NCBI RefSeq assembly: GCF_013373865.1
Contig: NC_050469.1
Coordinates: forward strand, 25,222,046 to 25,286,045
Source: Monomorium pharaonis
Lineage: Eukaryota > Arthropoda > Insecta > Hymenoptera > Formicidae
Reading direction: 5' to 3'
DNA: 64,000 bases
Below the pieces are notes generated by a model. That model searched no databases and was not told where the DNA came from. It saw only the letters and a program-made list of their open reading frames with translations. Positions 50,708-63,500 of this stretch are shown here, in pieces (position 1 is the first letter of the stretch; each line of letters starts with the position of its first letter). Position numbers and translations under genes: made by a program.

Positions 50708-52707
50708 CGGTGGTGGTTACTGCAGATCAACTAGACTCACGAGAGCGGACCGTACTTGGTACTCGGCCACGGTGTGCTTTCGCAGACGAGCGTAGTAGTT
50801 TCGCAGCGTTTAGCTACGAAACCTTCGTAATACGACGACTGAGATAACCGCCGTAGGCACGAGGCTCTCGCTATTGAGAAATTAAAGCTTGAAACGCTCC
50901 GTCTGCTCAAGTAATAAGCAAGACAGTGCCTCGCGCTGATAGATCGGTTGTGAAATCTCTCTGATCGCATCGTGTTTATATACTCGTATAGAGTTTTACA
51001 ATCAGTTTTAATTACTCTCTATTGCAATGCTATTCCATAATTGCAATTTATAGAGTTAGTATGTCTTCTGAAAAATTCGTTGAATTACACTGAGTGTCGT
51101 TGCGACCAGTTACCTCGAATCAAAAATTCGAGTTTACATAGCAAAATAAAATTATGAATAAAAAATTATGACTTTAATATTTGCTGTTAATACGAATCGA
51201 CAAGACATTTTTATTTTATCGTTATTTGAGATTTCTATGGTTCTAAAATCGAAAAAATAATTTTTCTTTTATTCTACGCTATTGTTTCATACAATAGTTT
51301 GTATGCTTGCTTTCGATGTAATCATCAATTATGTAATCAATATCCTGATATGTACTAAAATATCATGTGAAGAATCTAATACTCAGATAATCTCAAATTT
51401 AGTAAGTTCTTCTAGTAAGTATTTCTTACACCATATAGTATATATATATATCATTCTGCAATGTATATAGAAAGCGGTTTTACAAGAGGTGGCACGGAGG
51501 ATTAATTTAAGCCGACTCTAAAAATATCACTAGATTATCATTAGCGAGTCACCGACCGAGGTCCATTAAGCATGATTATGATGTTTCCATGAAAATCTTA
51601 TATAACACGCTCTTCTTCCGTGACTTTGTAATTCACCCAGTGAGACTCGTTCGACACTTATTTTATTTGGCGAGCCAGCTGATTCAAGAAGCCGTTAATT
51701 TTGGGATAGCTGTCAACGGGGCATGCTCCCAAGGTGGTTTTTAATTTCAGATAACTACAGATTACAAATAAAAGTGTACGCGCGCTAACTACAGTCATCA
51801 ATTTATATTGTTAACCTTACAATATATATCAATTTATTACTTACTATATTACTACTATAATTAAATACAAGATATATAATATATATCAATTTAGATTTTT
51901 AAAATTGACACATCCTACAAAACTTTATAAAATAATCCACGCAATAAAAAAAAAACTATAATATATATAGCTTAAGCATATTCAGACCCCGGGTTTAGAC
52001 TCTTGAAATTATTTTTCTAATTATTCGTCATGGAGGAGAATGATAAACATCGTTACGACCGCCGTAATTTTTAGCAAGATCGTTGTACCTCTGTCACGGA
52101 GGTGATGAGTCTTTACGACGCTTCCTTCCTCCGCAATTATATCCGAGTATATTCGTGGATTACGACTTTGGATCTGTCCGCGACAATTTATACCGCGTAT
52201 TCACAGAGAGAAATAAAGAGGAAGAGAGGCGAGAGGGATGGGAGGAGGGAGACAAGTGAACTGCGCAAAAGGTATCATCGGTCCTGGTTTACACCTAACC
52301 GGGCGATAACCCAATCCCGAGTTCGTTAATTTTTGGGGACGATCGCACGTGGGATTCGTCCCTCGCCCATGAACCAGTCCGCGCGCCTCTTTCTGGATTG
52401 CCTTGGGATTGCCTGCAGTTGCCCCGGCTAGGCATCCCGGAGGAGAGCCCGTGAAGTTATCGTAATCGTTAACGAGACTGCTGTCAGCGTCGTAAGACAC
52501 CCGAGGGTCCCTCACCATTAACCTTCCGCTAACAAAGGCATTGCCACGTTCTTCGCTCCCGGTGCACCGACCCGCTCTCCCTTCCTTCCTTATTTATATG
52601 CATAACTCAAAAGAGGTGTAATGAAAATTTCACGGTCAACTCGATTACAGGCGATCGCCGTCGTATTCCCTCCTCTCGTATTCTCACCTCTCTCCCTCCC
52701 ACACATT

Positions 52708-52710
<3 letters not shown>

Positions 52711-52750
<40 letters not shown>
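52711..52750. repeat. (CT)n microsatellite
   Basis: About 15 CT units, one GT interruption, then more CT, followed by a (TCGC)n stretch. Confidence 0.95.
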
Positions 52751-52935
52751 TGCTCGCTCGCTCGCTCGTTTTCTTCGTCACGCTCTTTTCGTCCTCCTCT
52801 CTTTCCTCTACCCTCCCGTACATCAGCAACTTGTCCGATGAGTCTGTCTCTCTTCGGGACTGTAGCGCTAGACCTCCGCCGCCGGAACGACGGCCTTCCT
52901 CTCGTCTTCTCTCTTCTTACTGGCTATTCATGGAG

Positions 52936-52937
52936 AA

Positions 52938-53000
<63 letters not shown>
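52936..53000. repeat. (GA)n microsatellite
   Basis: About 30 GA units with one early AAA interruption. It lies about 200 bp from a CT tract of opposite purine polarity, so the two tracts could pair. Confidence 0.95.
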
Positions 53001-53002
<2 letters not shown>

Positions 53003-53623
53003 AGCGAGCGAGAGCAACTCTCGCAGGCGGAAAACGATTTCTCGGGATCGCGCGTTAGAGGAGCGATAAATTTTCCACGCCGATTATTGATACGCGCTGA
53101 TTATCCTCATGATGCGCCGAGCGCGGATAATAAACCTTATCGTAACGACGGCTGACAAGTTCTCCTCGATCAAAAAAAGTGATAATGAAAAGGAGTGCGT
53201 GCTCTCGGATCTTTTCTCTAAATTATTATTCCTATGATTATTTCAACGCTAAAATGTACGTCCCCGCGGGAGACTGCCGGCCACCTAGGCAGCTCTCGTT
53301 TGACGGATTCGCGCAATGTGAAAGCAACGTTATCCTTTTATATTAGTCTCCGGGCTGTCCGAGACACGATGCAACATGCTAAATTAATGCAATGCAATAG
53401 AAGCATCAGTTTGCACTGCCACGCGATATCCGCTTCGAAGAAATTTACTCCAATTTTTTTAAATCAAACTCCGACAAGTTTCTCGTCTTGCTGACAATTT
53501 AATTGTCAAGCCACGTGTGCTTACCTAGATTTATTTTTACGAGCTATAAAACGGTCGATAGCGTTGGGATTGAAATGCACGGGCAAAAGTATATAGACAT
53601 TTTACGTAACTGTAACTCGCGGG

Positions 53624-53681
53624 AGAAAGAGAGAGAGAGAGAGAGAGAAAGGGAGAGAGAAAGGGAGAGAGAAAGAGAGAA
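53624..53681. repeat. Interrupted (GA)n microsatellite
   Basis: GA units broken by AAAGG at intervals. Confidence 0.92.
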
Positions 53682-54700
53682 TTGCATTGGAACACGACGC
53701 TCTAACACAATAGTAATGGACACAAGAGTGGATGGTAATTGAGTTAACGGGCTATGTAATGGGAGATTCAGCGTGTCAAACTGTTTTGTAATCGCTTTAC
53801 GAGCCGCTCTTAGGCATTTTGCACACTGTTCGTTCCACGGGAGAGATGAAATACAAGCCCGTTGACGAACTCTATGTGAAAAAGCGCTTGTTTAAAGAGT
53901 CTTGTTCTATATCCAGCAAAACATTCTTAAACATCCTTTTAATCTATTCACACACAACTTCCCTTGCCATTTTTTTTTTAACGGTGGAATAACGCAAAAT
54001 GTAATACGCGCGTCGATAAGCGCGAAATAGTTTAGCTTCAAATTTTTGCTCGCGGTTTTCTCGTTTCGATCTCAATCGGCGTTGTACACCGCTTCCTTAA
54101 AGCCGCTAAAGCCGACCACGACGAACCGCGCAATCGCCGTGGAATGCATTCGGAAAAAGGTTGCAGGAGAAAACGTGTTGCAGGGTTGTAAGATGAAACT
54201 AGCAGGTGATCATCGGCGGGAATCGCGGCCGCGGATCGTGATTCCGTGCCCACCTGAAAACAATAAACGGCCTGGAGGCTGCTGCTCCTGGGACAAGAAG
54301 GAAGAAACTTAGACCGGGACTCGAGTGAAAGTGCACAATAACAAACCATCCCGGTTCGTGTCTGCGGGGGTTTTGCAAGATCGCGCCGTGATCTTTTCCA
54401 TGGAGGTTCTCTAACTTCAAGTCGTGATAATTAGCGGCTTGCGGCTGCGGCTACTAAGTGATTATACGAATGAACGGGGAAACTGAGAATCCATTAGTCT
54501 CCCGCGGGAAAGAATCGTGAGAAGAATGTATGTTGTACTCGGGAAATCTCTCTCTTATCGGCGTTACGTAAACCATCTCTGAAAGAGCGGAAGACCACAT
54601 ATCGGAACATAAATTTTAACCGTCATGATTTGCAATGCGCTTCTGGCTGGTTGCGAGCGCCGAGAACTCTCGTCTGATCGACGATTAGTTTAGTATGATA

Positions 54701-55421
54701 CTGATAAACTATCTACAAATTCCCGCAACTTCCTTTTCTTTTACGAATAGCCTTGGAAAATTTATTTTTATGCGAAAAACAAAATTAATTTTAATCTTTT
54801 ATGTTACCTATTCATATAAAAACTATAAGTTTCTTTACGATCTGTTCTTATTAATGAAAAATAAATAAAATATTATAATTTTTAATTGACTATAGATAGT
54901 ATTGTACGGAAAGAAATCTAAAAAAAAACGGGACAAAACATTTCTTCTTGTAATGAAAAAAGAATCCATCCAATGATAAAACATTTTTTTCTCTTCCAAA
55001 TTATATTACTTACATGTATTGATAGTTAAAGCCTAACTTTATAGCCAATAGAAATAATCTATTGTATACAATAGAAATTTTTAACACAAAAAAAGTATTT
55101 TATATTTTGTTTTTCATTAATTGATATAAACATATATTTCATGTTTAAAGAAATGTTGCATTTTTAACTAAAAAGAATAAGATATAGTTTTAGCTTCTTC
55201 TAAAAAAAATGCATAAAATAGATTCTAACATAAGTTTTTTAGAAATAGTAACTCTATCTCAATAATTTAGAATAAAGGTTTTTAAAAAAAGTTTAAAATA
55301 AAAAAAAGAAAATCATTTAAACTTTTTTCCAGTATTCCGGCTTTTTGGGCGAAAAAATCAAGAAAAGTAAATTTTTCCCCGCAATTTAAACTTCTAGGGA
55401 AAATATCAATATTAAGGTAAA
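54701..55421. other. AT-rich non-coding region
   Basis: Stops in all frames, and no gene or terminal repeat seen. Confidence 0.55.
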
Positions 55422-55656
55422 CGTTCAGTGGCCGGACATGTACCTATATCCGGACACTTACACAACATTTATTATTATTAATCTCAAATGCTTTTTTTAT
55501 ATACTATAATATTACAATTTAATTGTAATCTTTAAATATTCAAGATTATAATTAAATTTTGTTATTATTAAAAAAACATTTGAGATTAATATCAAATTTT
55601 CGTGTGGAAGTGTCTGGATAGAGAGGTACATATCCGGTCTTGGACGTTTACCTTAA
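55422..55656. mobile_element. Fold-back (MITE-like) element flanked by TTAA
   Basis: The whole 227-bp interval 55426-55652 is one imperfect inverted repeat. The left arm begins ggtaaacgttc and includes ccggacatgtacct, ccggacactt and attaatctcaaatg. The reverse complement of the right arm has the same blocks in order (ggtaaacgtcc, ccggatatgtacct, ccagacactt, attaatctcaaatg). The centre is near 55,535. TTAA abuts both ends (55422-55425 and 55653-55656), the target choice of piggyBac-type transposases. It has no coding capacity, so it would depend on a transposase from elsewhere. The class is inferred from TTAA only, and the ends do not show the usual CCC of piggyBac. Confidence 0.75.
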
Positions 55657-56469
55657 TTATGTATTTCTTTAAGCTCTGCGCAGTTTGTTAAAAAGTAGCA
55701 GTATTTAATTCAAATAAAAATATATTTTTTATGACAGAATTTCTTTTCTCACAGAAACAATAATCGAGATACATTTATAAGAAGATATTGGAGATGTGTA
55801 GCCCTATTGCTCATATATGATTTGCTTAGAGCTATTATGTCTTCGTGTTCAATCAAAATAACGTAACGTTAAATCTTAATTCTGCCTTGTCCGAGTTAGT
55901 TCTCGCGAGAAGAAAAGTCATCCATCAATCAGTGATTTTTACAATTAGCGCATACCGCGAAGATAGCCGCAGTCATTGTTATGTAACAGCAGAATTACAC
56001 AGTTAGACATCCACTGCACGCCAGCGCGCATCTGTCTTTATCAAGGGAGAAGTGCAGGGCAACGATCGGAATCCGGTAGTTTCGTTCACCATTACGCGTA
56101 ACAATCCGAACATCTTTGATTGATTTTCTTGCTCGGAACTAATAAGCATCGCGCTCGGTTTCAACCAACACTCGTTGGGAAAATGGAAGATCCGAAATGA
56201 GCTCGCGATACAACGGATTCGATTGCGTAATTTCTGAACGCGCGACATCAAAGTCCTCCGATCCTACGCTCTTTGTTATCGCGTGTCTCGATATCGTGAA
56301 AGCGAGACACACGTGCATCCGAACGGTTATATATAGGGTGCTCCAATGTATATTAAATGTATGTCATATTTGTGAATGACTTCAGAATGTCAAATTTTGG
56401 TGCAGTTACTATCTACGGTCATTATCTCTTTTATTTTTCACTGTTCTTTAATCATTAACACAATATGAA
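55657..56469. other. Non-coding
   Basis: AT-rich with a GC-richer part at 55,900-56,330. I see no gene. Confidence 0.5.
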
Positions 56470-56960
56470 TATTTTAGAGCAAGGTTGAGTAAGTTAACAT
56501 TCTTTGAAATTAAATTAAGTTAAATAGTTTATAAAGTTAATTTAGTTATATTAGAATATAGAACTATAAAGATTACATAAAGAACAAACTAAAGTAAGGT
56601 TTTACTACTTAAAAGTTAGGAAATAAATAAAATTAAATTAAACATTTATTTTATGTAAAAAAACATTATTTATATTAAATTAGAACGTTATAAAATTAAA
56701 TTATTCTAAAAAACCAATTATGGATCGTCAAATAAATTTAATATTTTATTTATAAACTAACTTTATAAAAAATAAATATTGGTTTTTTTATATGAATGTT
56801 TTTTTATTTTACATAAGTAATTTTTTAACTTAAAGTTAATGAATTAAAATTTATTTGTTATACAGTGTTTTAAAAATGAGTTGAAAATAAAAATTCACAT
56901 TTAAAATCAATTAAATTGAGTTAAAGATTATCAACTTTTAACTTTCTAATTATTATTATC
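56470..56960 (-). repeat. AT-rich dispersed repeat, copy B (inverted)
   Basis: The reverse complement of this stretch aligns with 25090-25590. The collinear blocks include ttttcaact, tttttaaaacac, aaataaaatattaaattt and ctaatttaatataaata. The copies are diverged with many small gaps. Boundaries are approximate. Confidence 0.6.
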
Positions 56961-59520
56961 AAATTCTGTAAAAAAGATACGTGTTTTGATACACAAACAT
57001 TTGTTAATGTGATCAAACAATAGTTATTAACAGATTTGTATAATAGTCATAATATATTGACAAAATTTGAGCAAACGTGATCACCAATGTGTAACACAAT
57101 ATAATATAATTGGGGCCCACACACATCTTTCATAGTTCTACAAATTGCCTCGTTAGATTAGAGAGGACCCTTTAACATTTTAAACGAACCTTGTATTCGA
57201 AAACACCCTGTACATAACGACGCATGGTTCGGTAGTTGATTAGATTTAAAAGAATGCCCCGTCACCTGCGCTGTTGAAAGGAGACTAGGCCCCGGGAGCG
57301 ACGGCAGTGGGGAGGCTCGTGGTGACGAGGAGAAGGAGGGGATGAGGGTAAGCGGGAGAAGAGGAGGGTAAAGGAAAGGAGGTGCCGGAGTGCCTGATCG
57401 TCAGCAACGAGAGGCCCGGGCATGAGGCCCCAGCGATCACTGACCGCTTTCGCCGATCCCGGCCGCCAACTAGCCACCTTTCAGCGGCGCAGCCATTGGG
57501 GTATCCTCCTGCTTAAGGTCCATTCACATTGCATCGCTAATCAAACCTGACAAAAAAGAATCGTTCCGTGATGCTTACGGGCCCCGTAAAGTTGTGAAAA
57601 TTGCCTTTATCGGCATGGGACCGGCTACCGCCGAGATTAAAGCAGCGGGATTTATGTAATTGTCGATAACGAAATGCCCAGTCGGGATTAAAAACGTTAA
57701 CGTTTAATCTGAGTAGAAGCCATCAAGATATTGGACTAAATTCGAGTCGCGAAATTAATGTCGTTAATGATAATTAGAGATACGCTCGCGTCATATCAAT
57801 TTGCGTGTGTAGCAAAATTACTCGTAAATTAACAGTGATTAGTACAATCCTACCTTCTGAGGGATTAAATCAAGTTTGCGCGCAGAACAGTAAGACTTTT
57901 GATACGTCTGTATCGTTCATTGGAGCGGTTACGGTAATTGGCGACGAGAATGTATGTAATATCGGCCAAAAATTGCGTCTCGACGAAAGTCGACGAAAAT
58001 AATCTCGGAGAATGAAGTAACTCTTTCCCGGAAGAACTCGAGATATTTCTGTAATGAGAAAGAATGGCGCGAACTCTCTCGAGGTAATCGAGATAGTTAG
58101 CAGGTTGCAGTTTCGTTTTATGGCACGTGATACATGGTTAATCCGCAAAACATCGGACACCCGGGGAATAATATTACGGGCGCTTATAGACGGCTAAAAT
58201 GCAGTCCAACCGTTGGCAATTACCAAGGCGAGAGGGAACTGGCGAAAGAGTGAAATATAATATCGATACGGGTTTCGCGGCCTTGGTAAAGATCTTGTAA
58301 TAACGATCAATGAATACGGATAAAACATACGTTTAATTACGAAATCGGTAGTGTATCCATATCGTCGGCAATAACAATGGCGAAGATGAGATATCGAGTA
58401 TTTTACAAGCTCTCCTCGAGTAAGCCATTACGCGTACTTTCATGAAGAAAATTAGATTAAAACATATATCAAAATCAAGGTATTCAAGAAATGATGACAC
58501 AAACGATGTAGTAATTTATGATCTCGGATGATCGATTTTATTAGATGCGGATACATTGTATCTTGTCGAGGGAATGGAGTTTGTTAAATCGTTGACTTAA
58601 GTGATGATGATGTCCGAGAGACCTTTTGCCAACAAGGAACCCTACTTCGAGCAGGTAAAAAGGTAACAAATCACAATGGGAGGTCGAACTGCTAAGCACT
58701 GTTTTCTGAAAGGTGGTGTTCTCAACAAAAGATCACTTGATACGACGCTACATACAATTTTTGGGACAACAAATGCTGTTTTATGATGATCGACATAAAA
58801 CTGTATGAATTTTGATTATTATAAGAGTAATATAAGAAATTAACTCAAATTTTAAGAAATAATATTAAAATGTAGATCTTTTTTAAATATGCTTTCGGAA
58901 ACTAAAATTGGTTTCTTTTAATGGTTTTTTTTTTTAAATAATTATCAATTATTATTTTTTGTACTCTATTGTAAAAAAGTAAGATTTTTAGAAATAGATT
59001 TGATTTAAAAAATGCAAATAAGAACATGATTTCTGCCATGAACGTAAACATGTGCGCATGCAGAAAAATTGATAGATAAAATAAACCATAGCTAGATACA
59101 TTTACATAGTAGTATTGTACGTAAAAAGTAATTTAAAAGTGTAAAATGCAAAATTAATCTTTTCCAATCATAATCATTAGAAAAAAAGACGATCACAAGA
59201 AATGCGAAAGAACGCGACAGAAATTTACAAAAAGTATTTGCAAAACGTGGGATAGCAGGAATACAGGAACTTAAACGGGATTCGCATAAAGGCATCGGGC
59301 AAACATCCTTTTTCGAGATCCCGTTCTACGTGACAGAATCGTAGAAACGATGTGAGAACAGATGACGGTGAGGTTTCGCGAACGAATCGAACGGCAATAT
59401 GACGAAAGAATAGAGAGGAAGAGAAGCGGAGATGGAGGAAGATCGACAAGAAGAAAGATAAAAAGAAGGAGAGAGAAAGAGAAAGAGTCATAAAGGGAGA
59501 TGCGAGGAGTGTGCAGTGCA
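56961..59520. other. Non-coding region upstream of the Toll gene
   Basis: 57,240-57,480 is GC-rich and 57,500-58,700 is of balanced composition. A 20-codon frame at 58604-58666 has a donor-like CAG/GTAAAA within it. 58,760-59,250 is AT-rich. I see no recognisable gene. Confidence 0.45.
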
Positions 59521-59526
59521 CTAAGA

Positions 59527-59542
59527 AGAGAGAGAAAGAGAG

Positions 59543-59605
<63 letters not shown>
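59527..59605. repeat. (GA)n microsatellite with GAAA interruptions
   Basis: About 75 bp of GA units with AAA interruptions on the left side, about 0.9 kb before the Toll start codon. Confidence 0.95.
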
Positions 59606-59610
<5 letters not shown>

Positions 59611-59757
59611 CGCGTGATGAAAAAAACGGAAAGAGAGGACAAGGAAATAAGAACGTAGTGGATGGAGAAGATTGCAGATGTGAAGGAGCCACTGCAAGGA
59701 CCCGGAGAGTGTACCTGTCTTGTTTTTATAGGCTTGCCAGAACGTCGGGACCCGGGT

Positions 59758-59853
59758 ACGCGGACGAGGACGAGGACGACGGCGTCAGCGACGGCGACGG
59801 CGGCGACGACGACGATGACGACGATGACGACGACGACGGCGACGAGGAGAAGG
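59758..59853. repeat. GAC/GAT/GGC trinucleotide tract
   Basis: Imperfect trinucleotide repeat of cga/gac/gat units. In one plus-strand frame it would read as an Asp run, but I see no gene to attach it to. It may be untranslated leader. Confidence 0.85.
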
Positions 59854-60289
59854 CGAGGAACAAGGTGGGAGAAGGAAAGACGCGGAGTGGCGAGCGGTGG
59901 AAGGTGGCAACTGGAGGGACGGTGAGGAGGGGGGAGAGAGGGTAACGCCAGGGCCTTACAGTCCTCCGCCAACCAGTCCTGGTGAAACCGTGGGCCTTAC
60001 CGGAGTCCTACACGCGCGCGTCATACCCGCGACGGTGACTTTTCGTTGTCCACGAGATTTTTCTCACCGTCGGAAAGACGATAATCTCGGGGTCGCTGAA
60101 CCTACTCCTCTCTCCCTTTCCTCTGTCGCGAACGCGTTTATTTCGTCCCGTTAGCGTGCGCGCGCGCACGTTGTTCATCCGAACGATTCGCTCTCTTTCT
60201 ACGAGACGAATCGCCGAGGATGAAACCGCCAGGATCGTAAAGTGCAAGGTGCAAAAGGTCGATCGTCGACCGACAAGCGCAAGGAGGGA

Positions 60290-60328
60290 CAAGAGAGAGA
60301 GAGAGAGAGAGAGAGAAAGAAAGAGAGA
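60290..60328. repeat. (GA)n microsatellite in the putative Toll leader
   Basis: About 13 GA units followed by GAAA-type interruptions, about 180 bp before the Toll start codon. Confidence 0.93.
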
Positions 60329-60507
60329 GTGATATGGATGACGTGATGAGATGAAATCGCGGCAACCCGGTTTAGATGGATCGACGCCGGTTTCGCGAGA
60401 CGCACCAGTGGCGTTAGTTGGCATTAGAAATAGGTACCCCTCGGGGAGAGGGGGCACGGGGGGGGACCACTCCACATTGATGGAACAGTGATTAACACAG
60501 CCGAAAG

Positions 60508-63500
60508 ATGCGGGGTAGTCCTGCCTTCCTCGCCATACTGCTGGGCACAATATTCGGTGTCCTAGGTGCGTCTCTGAGCAAGGCGCTCAGGTACAAGGCA
60601 CCGGACGAGTGCAAGTGGGTCACGACCGGCGACGCCGAGGACGACGTATCGCTCGTGTGTCGTCTGCGCACCATCAACAGCGAGCTAGAGAACACGAACT
60701 TCAGCGTGATACAGCCGCAGCATACGGTGCGCTTGCGGCTGGAATGCAGCGACGCGCTATTCTATCAGAGTTCCCTGAGCGCAGGGAGCTTCAGACCGCT
60801 AGTCGAGCTGCGCGAGCTCGTGATCGAATACTGTAAGATTGGCAATCTGTCGGACGACGCGTTCAAAGGTCTCAAGGAGTTGCGCAACCTCACTGTAAGG
60901 ACGCACAACACCGACTGGTCGGCAATGGCGCTCGACGTGTCCGCCGGGGCGTTCACCGATGAGCTTCGGCAGCTGGAGAAACTCGATCTTGGCGAAAATA
61001 ACATGTGGGGTATACCGGAGGGCGCGCTCTGTCCTCTGGTCAATCTGGAGGTTCTGAATCTGACGAGAAACCGGCTCAGGGACATCACGGGTTTCCGTTT
61101 CAACGCGGCGACGAGATGCCTGACGAATCTCAGGGAGTTGGATCTCAGCAATAACAGCGTCGAATCCCTGCCAAGCGCGGCGTTTTCCGGTCTGACAAGG
61201 TTGCATAGCCTGAACCTGCAATGCAACGCCATCAGCTTCATGGCGGACCGTGCATTCGAAGGCCTGACGTCGCTGGCCATCTTGAGACTCGCCGACAACC
61301 GACTCGCGAGCCTGCCGCCGGAGCTCTTCAGTGACGCCAAGGACCACATAAAGGAGATTTATCTTAGGAACAATACATTGAACGTTTTGCCACCCGGTTT
61401 GTTCAGCGAGTTGTCGCAGCTAGTAGTGTTAGACCTCTCGCACAATGAGTTAACAGCGGAATGGGTGAACGCGGCTACGTTTACCCGTTTAGTGCGTTTA
61501 GTGGTATTAGATCTGTCGAGCAATCGTATCGCGCGACTTGATCCGACCGTTTTTCGCGATCTGTACAGTCTGCAGATATTACGGCTGCAGGAAAATCTAT
61601 TGGAGAGCCTGTCAGAGAACACGTTCTCGGCGCTCTACAACCTGCACACATTGCTGCTCAGTGACAACCAGTTAACAGTCATAGACGCCACAACATTGAG
61701 TGGCCTTTACGTGCTCAGTCTCCTCTCGCTGGATAACAACCGGTTGCATACGATACATCCGGACTCTCTGAGAAATGCCTCGTCTCTACAGGACTTTCAT
61801 CTTAACGGTAATCGGCTGACATCGGTGCCGGACGCATTGAAAGCCACTCCCCTCCTGCGCACCCTCGACCTCGGCGAGAACCTCATCTCCGAGATACCGA
61901 GCGGCACCTTCGACCACGTGGAACAGCTGTATGGGCTTCGATTAACCGAAAATCATATTGGCAATCTCACGAAGGGCATCTTCGATCGTATCAAAGAGCT
62001 CAAGATTCTGAACCTCTCGCGAAACCGCATTCAGTACATCGAACCCGGTACCTTCGACGAAAATCTGAATCTACAGGCAATACGGCTCGACGGCAATCAG
62101 CTGACCGACATCGCGGGCCTCTTCAACAAACTGCCGAATCTCGTCTGGCTCAATGTGAGCGATAACAAGCTCAAATGGTTCGACTACGCAATGATACCGA
62201 CCGGGCTGCAGTGGCTGGACATACACTCGAACGAGATCCGGGAGTTAGGCAACTATTTCGAGATGGAAACGCAGCTGCAGCTGAGCACTTTCGACGCGAG
62301 CGAGAACAAGCTTACGGAGATCACCGGCAGCGCGATCCCCATGAGCATCGAGCTGTTGTTCCTCAATGACAATCTCATCTCCAAAGTGCAGAGTTATTCG
62401 TTCTTCAAGAAGCCGAATTTGACACGAGTCGACCTAAAGGGCAACCAAATACGAAATCTCGAGCCCTACGCGTTGCGGATCAGCGCGGTACCGTCGGACC
62501 GACCGCTGCCGGAGTTCTACATCGGTGACAACCAGTACCTGTGCGACTGCACCATGGAGTGGCTGCAACGCGTCAATCGGCAGAATCAGACGCGCGTGCA
62601 GCCGCACGTAATGGACCTCGAGAGCATCTACTGCAAACTTCTATACGATCGCGAGCATGCCTTCGTGCCGCTGGTCGAGGCGTCGCACTCGCAGTTCCTC
62701 TGCAAGTACGACACCCACTGTTTCGCCCTGTGCCACTGCTGCGACTTCGACGCGTGCGACTGCGAGATGACATGTCCGCAAAACTGCACGTGCTACCACG
62801 ACCAATCGTGGTCGGCAAACGTGGTGGACTGCTCCAACGGCGGACACGTCAACAGACTACCCGAACAGATACCGATGGACGCCACGCGTCTCTATCTGGA
62901 CGGGAACGACCTGCGCGTCGTGTCGAGTCACGCTTTTATCGGTCGCAAAAAGCTCAAGGTGCTGTTCCTCAATTCGTCGAACATCGAGATCGTGCAGAAC
63001 AGATCGTTCAACGGACTGCGCGACCTCGAGGATCTGCACCTGCAAGACAACAGGATACGCGAGCTGCGCGGCCACGAGTTCGAGGGACTGGATGCGCTGC
63101 GACAGCTGCATCTGCAACGCAACCGCATCGCCACGATCGGCAACGACACGTTCACGCCACTGCGCTCCCTGCGGATACTGCGGTTGCAGAACAACCATCT
63201 GACCACCCTGGCGATATGGTCGCTGCCGGGTTCGATCGAGGTCAGTCTGGCCGGGAATCCTTGGTCCTGCGAGTGTGATTACCTGCAGAGTTACCGCGAG
63301 TGGTCGCGCGATCCGAGCGTTCGCGTCGCGGACGCGGCCGCGCTGCGCTGTGTGTACAACGTCACGGAGTTCGAGGCGTTCGGCGACGAGGTGTTCGCGG
63401 ACGACGAGTTCGGCTTCCCGGTGAGCACAGTGTCGGACGATCGCGAGCGAGCCGGGAACGAGACCGGCGTCTGCACCGGCGAGATTAGCGTCGACAACGA

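Larger units (their letters stand above)
48151..51000. other. Non-coding: AT-rich then CpG-rich
   Basis: 48,150-48,830 is AT-rich; 48,880-50,950 is CpG-rich. It includes a CA/CG alternating tract at 49,590-49,628, a 14-bp tandem duplication (ggcgagttacgtac) at 50,371-50,399, a GA tract at 50,447-50,478 and a pentamer tract at 50,652-50,707. No gene recognised. Confidence 0.5.
51001..54700. other. Non-coding, mixed composition
   Basis: AT-rich at 51,000-51,480 and 51,740-52,020; otherwise GC-richer with GA/CT tracts. On the minus strand a good acceptor-like site (tttattgttttcag, ending near 54,255) precedes an 80-codon open frame to 54,038, but it matches nothing I know. Confidence 0.45.
59732..60507 (+). 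promoter_or_regulatory. Putative 5' leader of the Toll gene
   Basis: A good acceptor-like site (cctgtcttgtttttatag, AG at 59730-59731) lies 776 nt before the Toll ATG. This suggests, without proof, that the final non-coding part of the leader begins here. It holds the trinucleotide tract, a GA tract at 60,290-60,328 and three very short upstream ORFs (60220-60240, 60334-60354, 60480-60491). An in-frame TAA at 60493-60495 closes the Toll frame before its ATG. No TATA box or transcription start was identified. Confidence 0.4.

Noticed and set aside
54038..54255. A minus-strand acceptor followed by an 80-codon frame
   Set aside because: The acceptor is good, but the frame has no family resemblance and the plus strand is also open over the same bases.
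59271..59972. A 233-codon minus-strand frame and Asp-rich plus-strand frames near the Toll leader
   Set aside because: They arise from the (GA)n and GAC trinucleotide tracts and have no domain or supported start.
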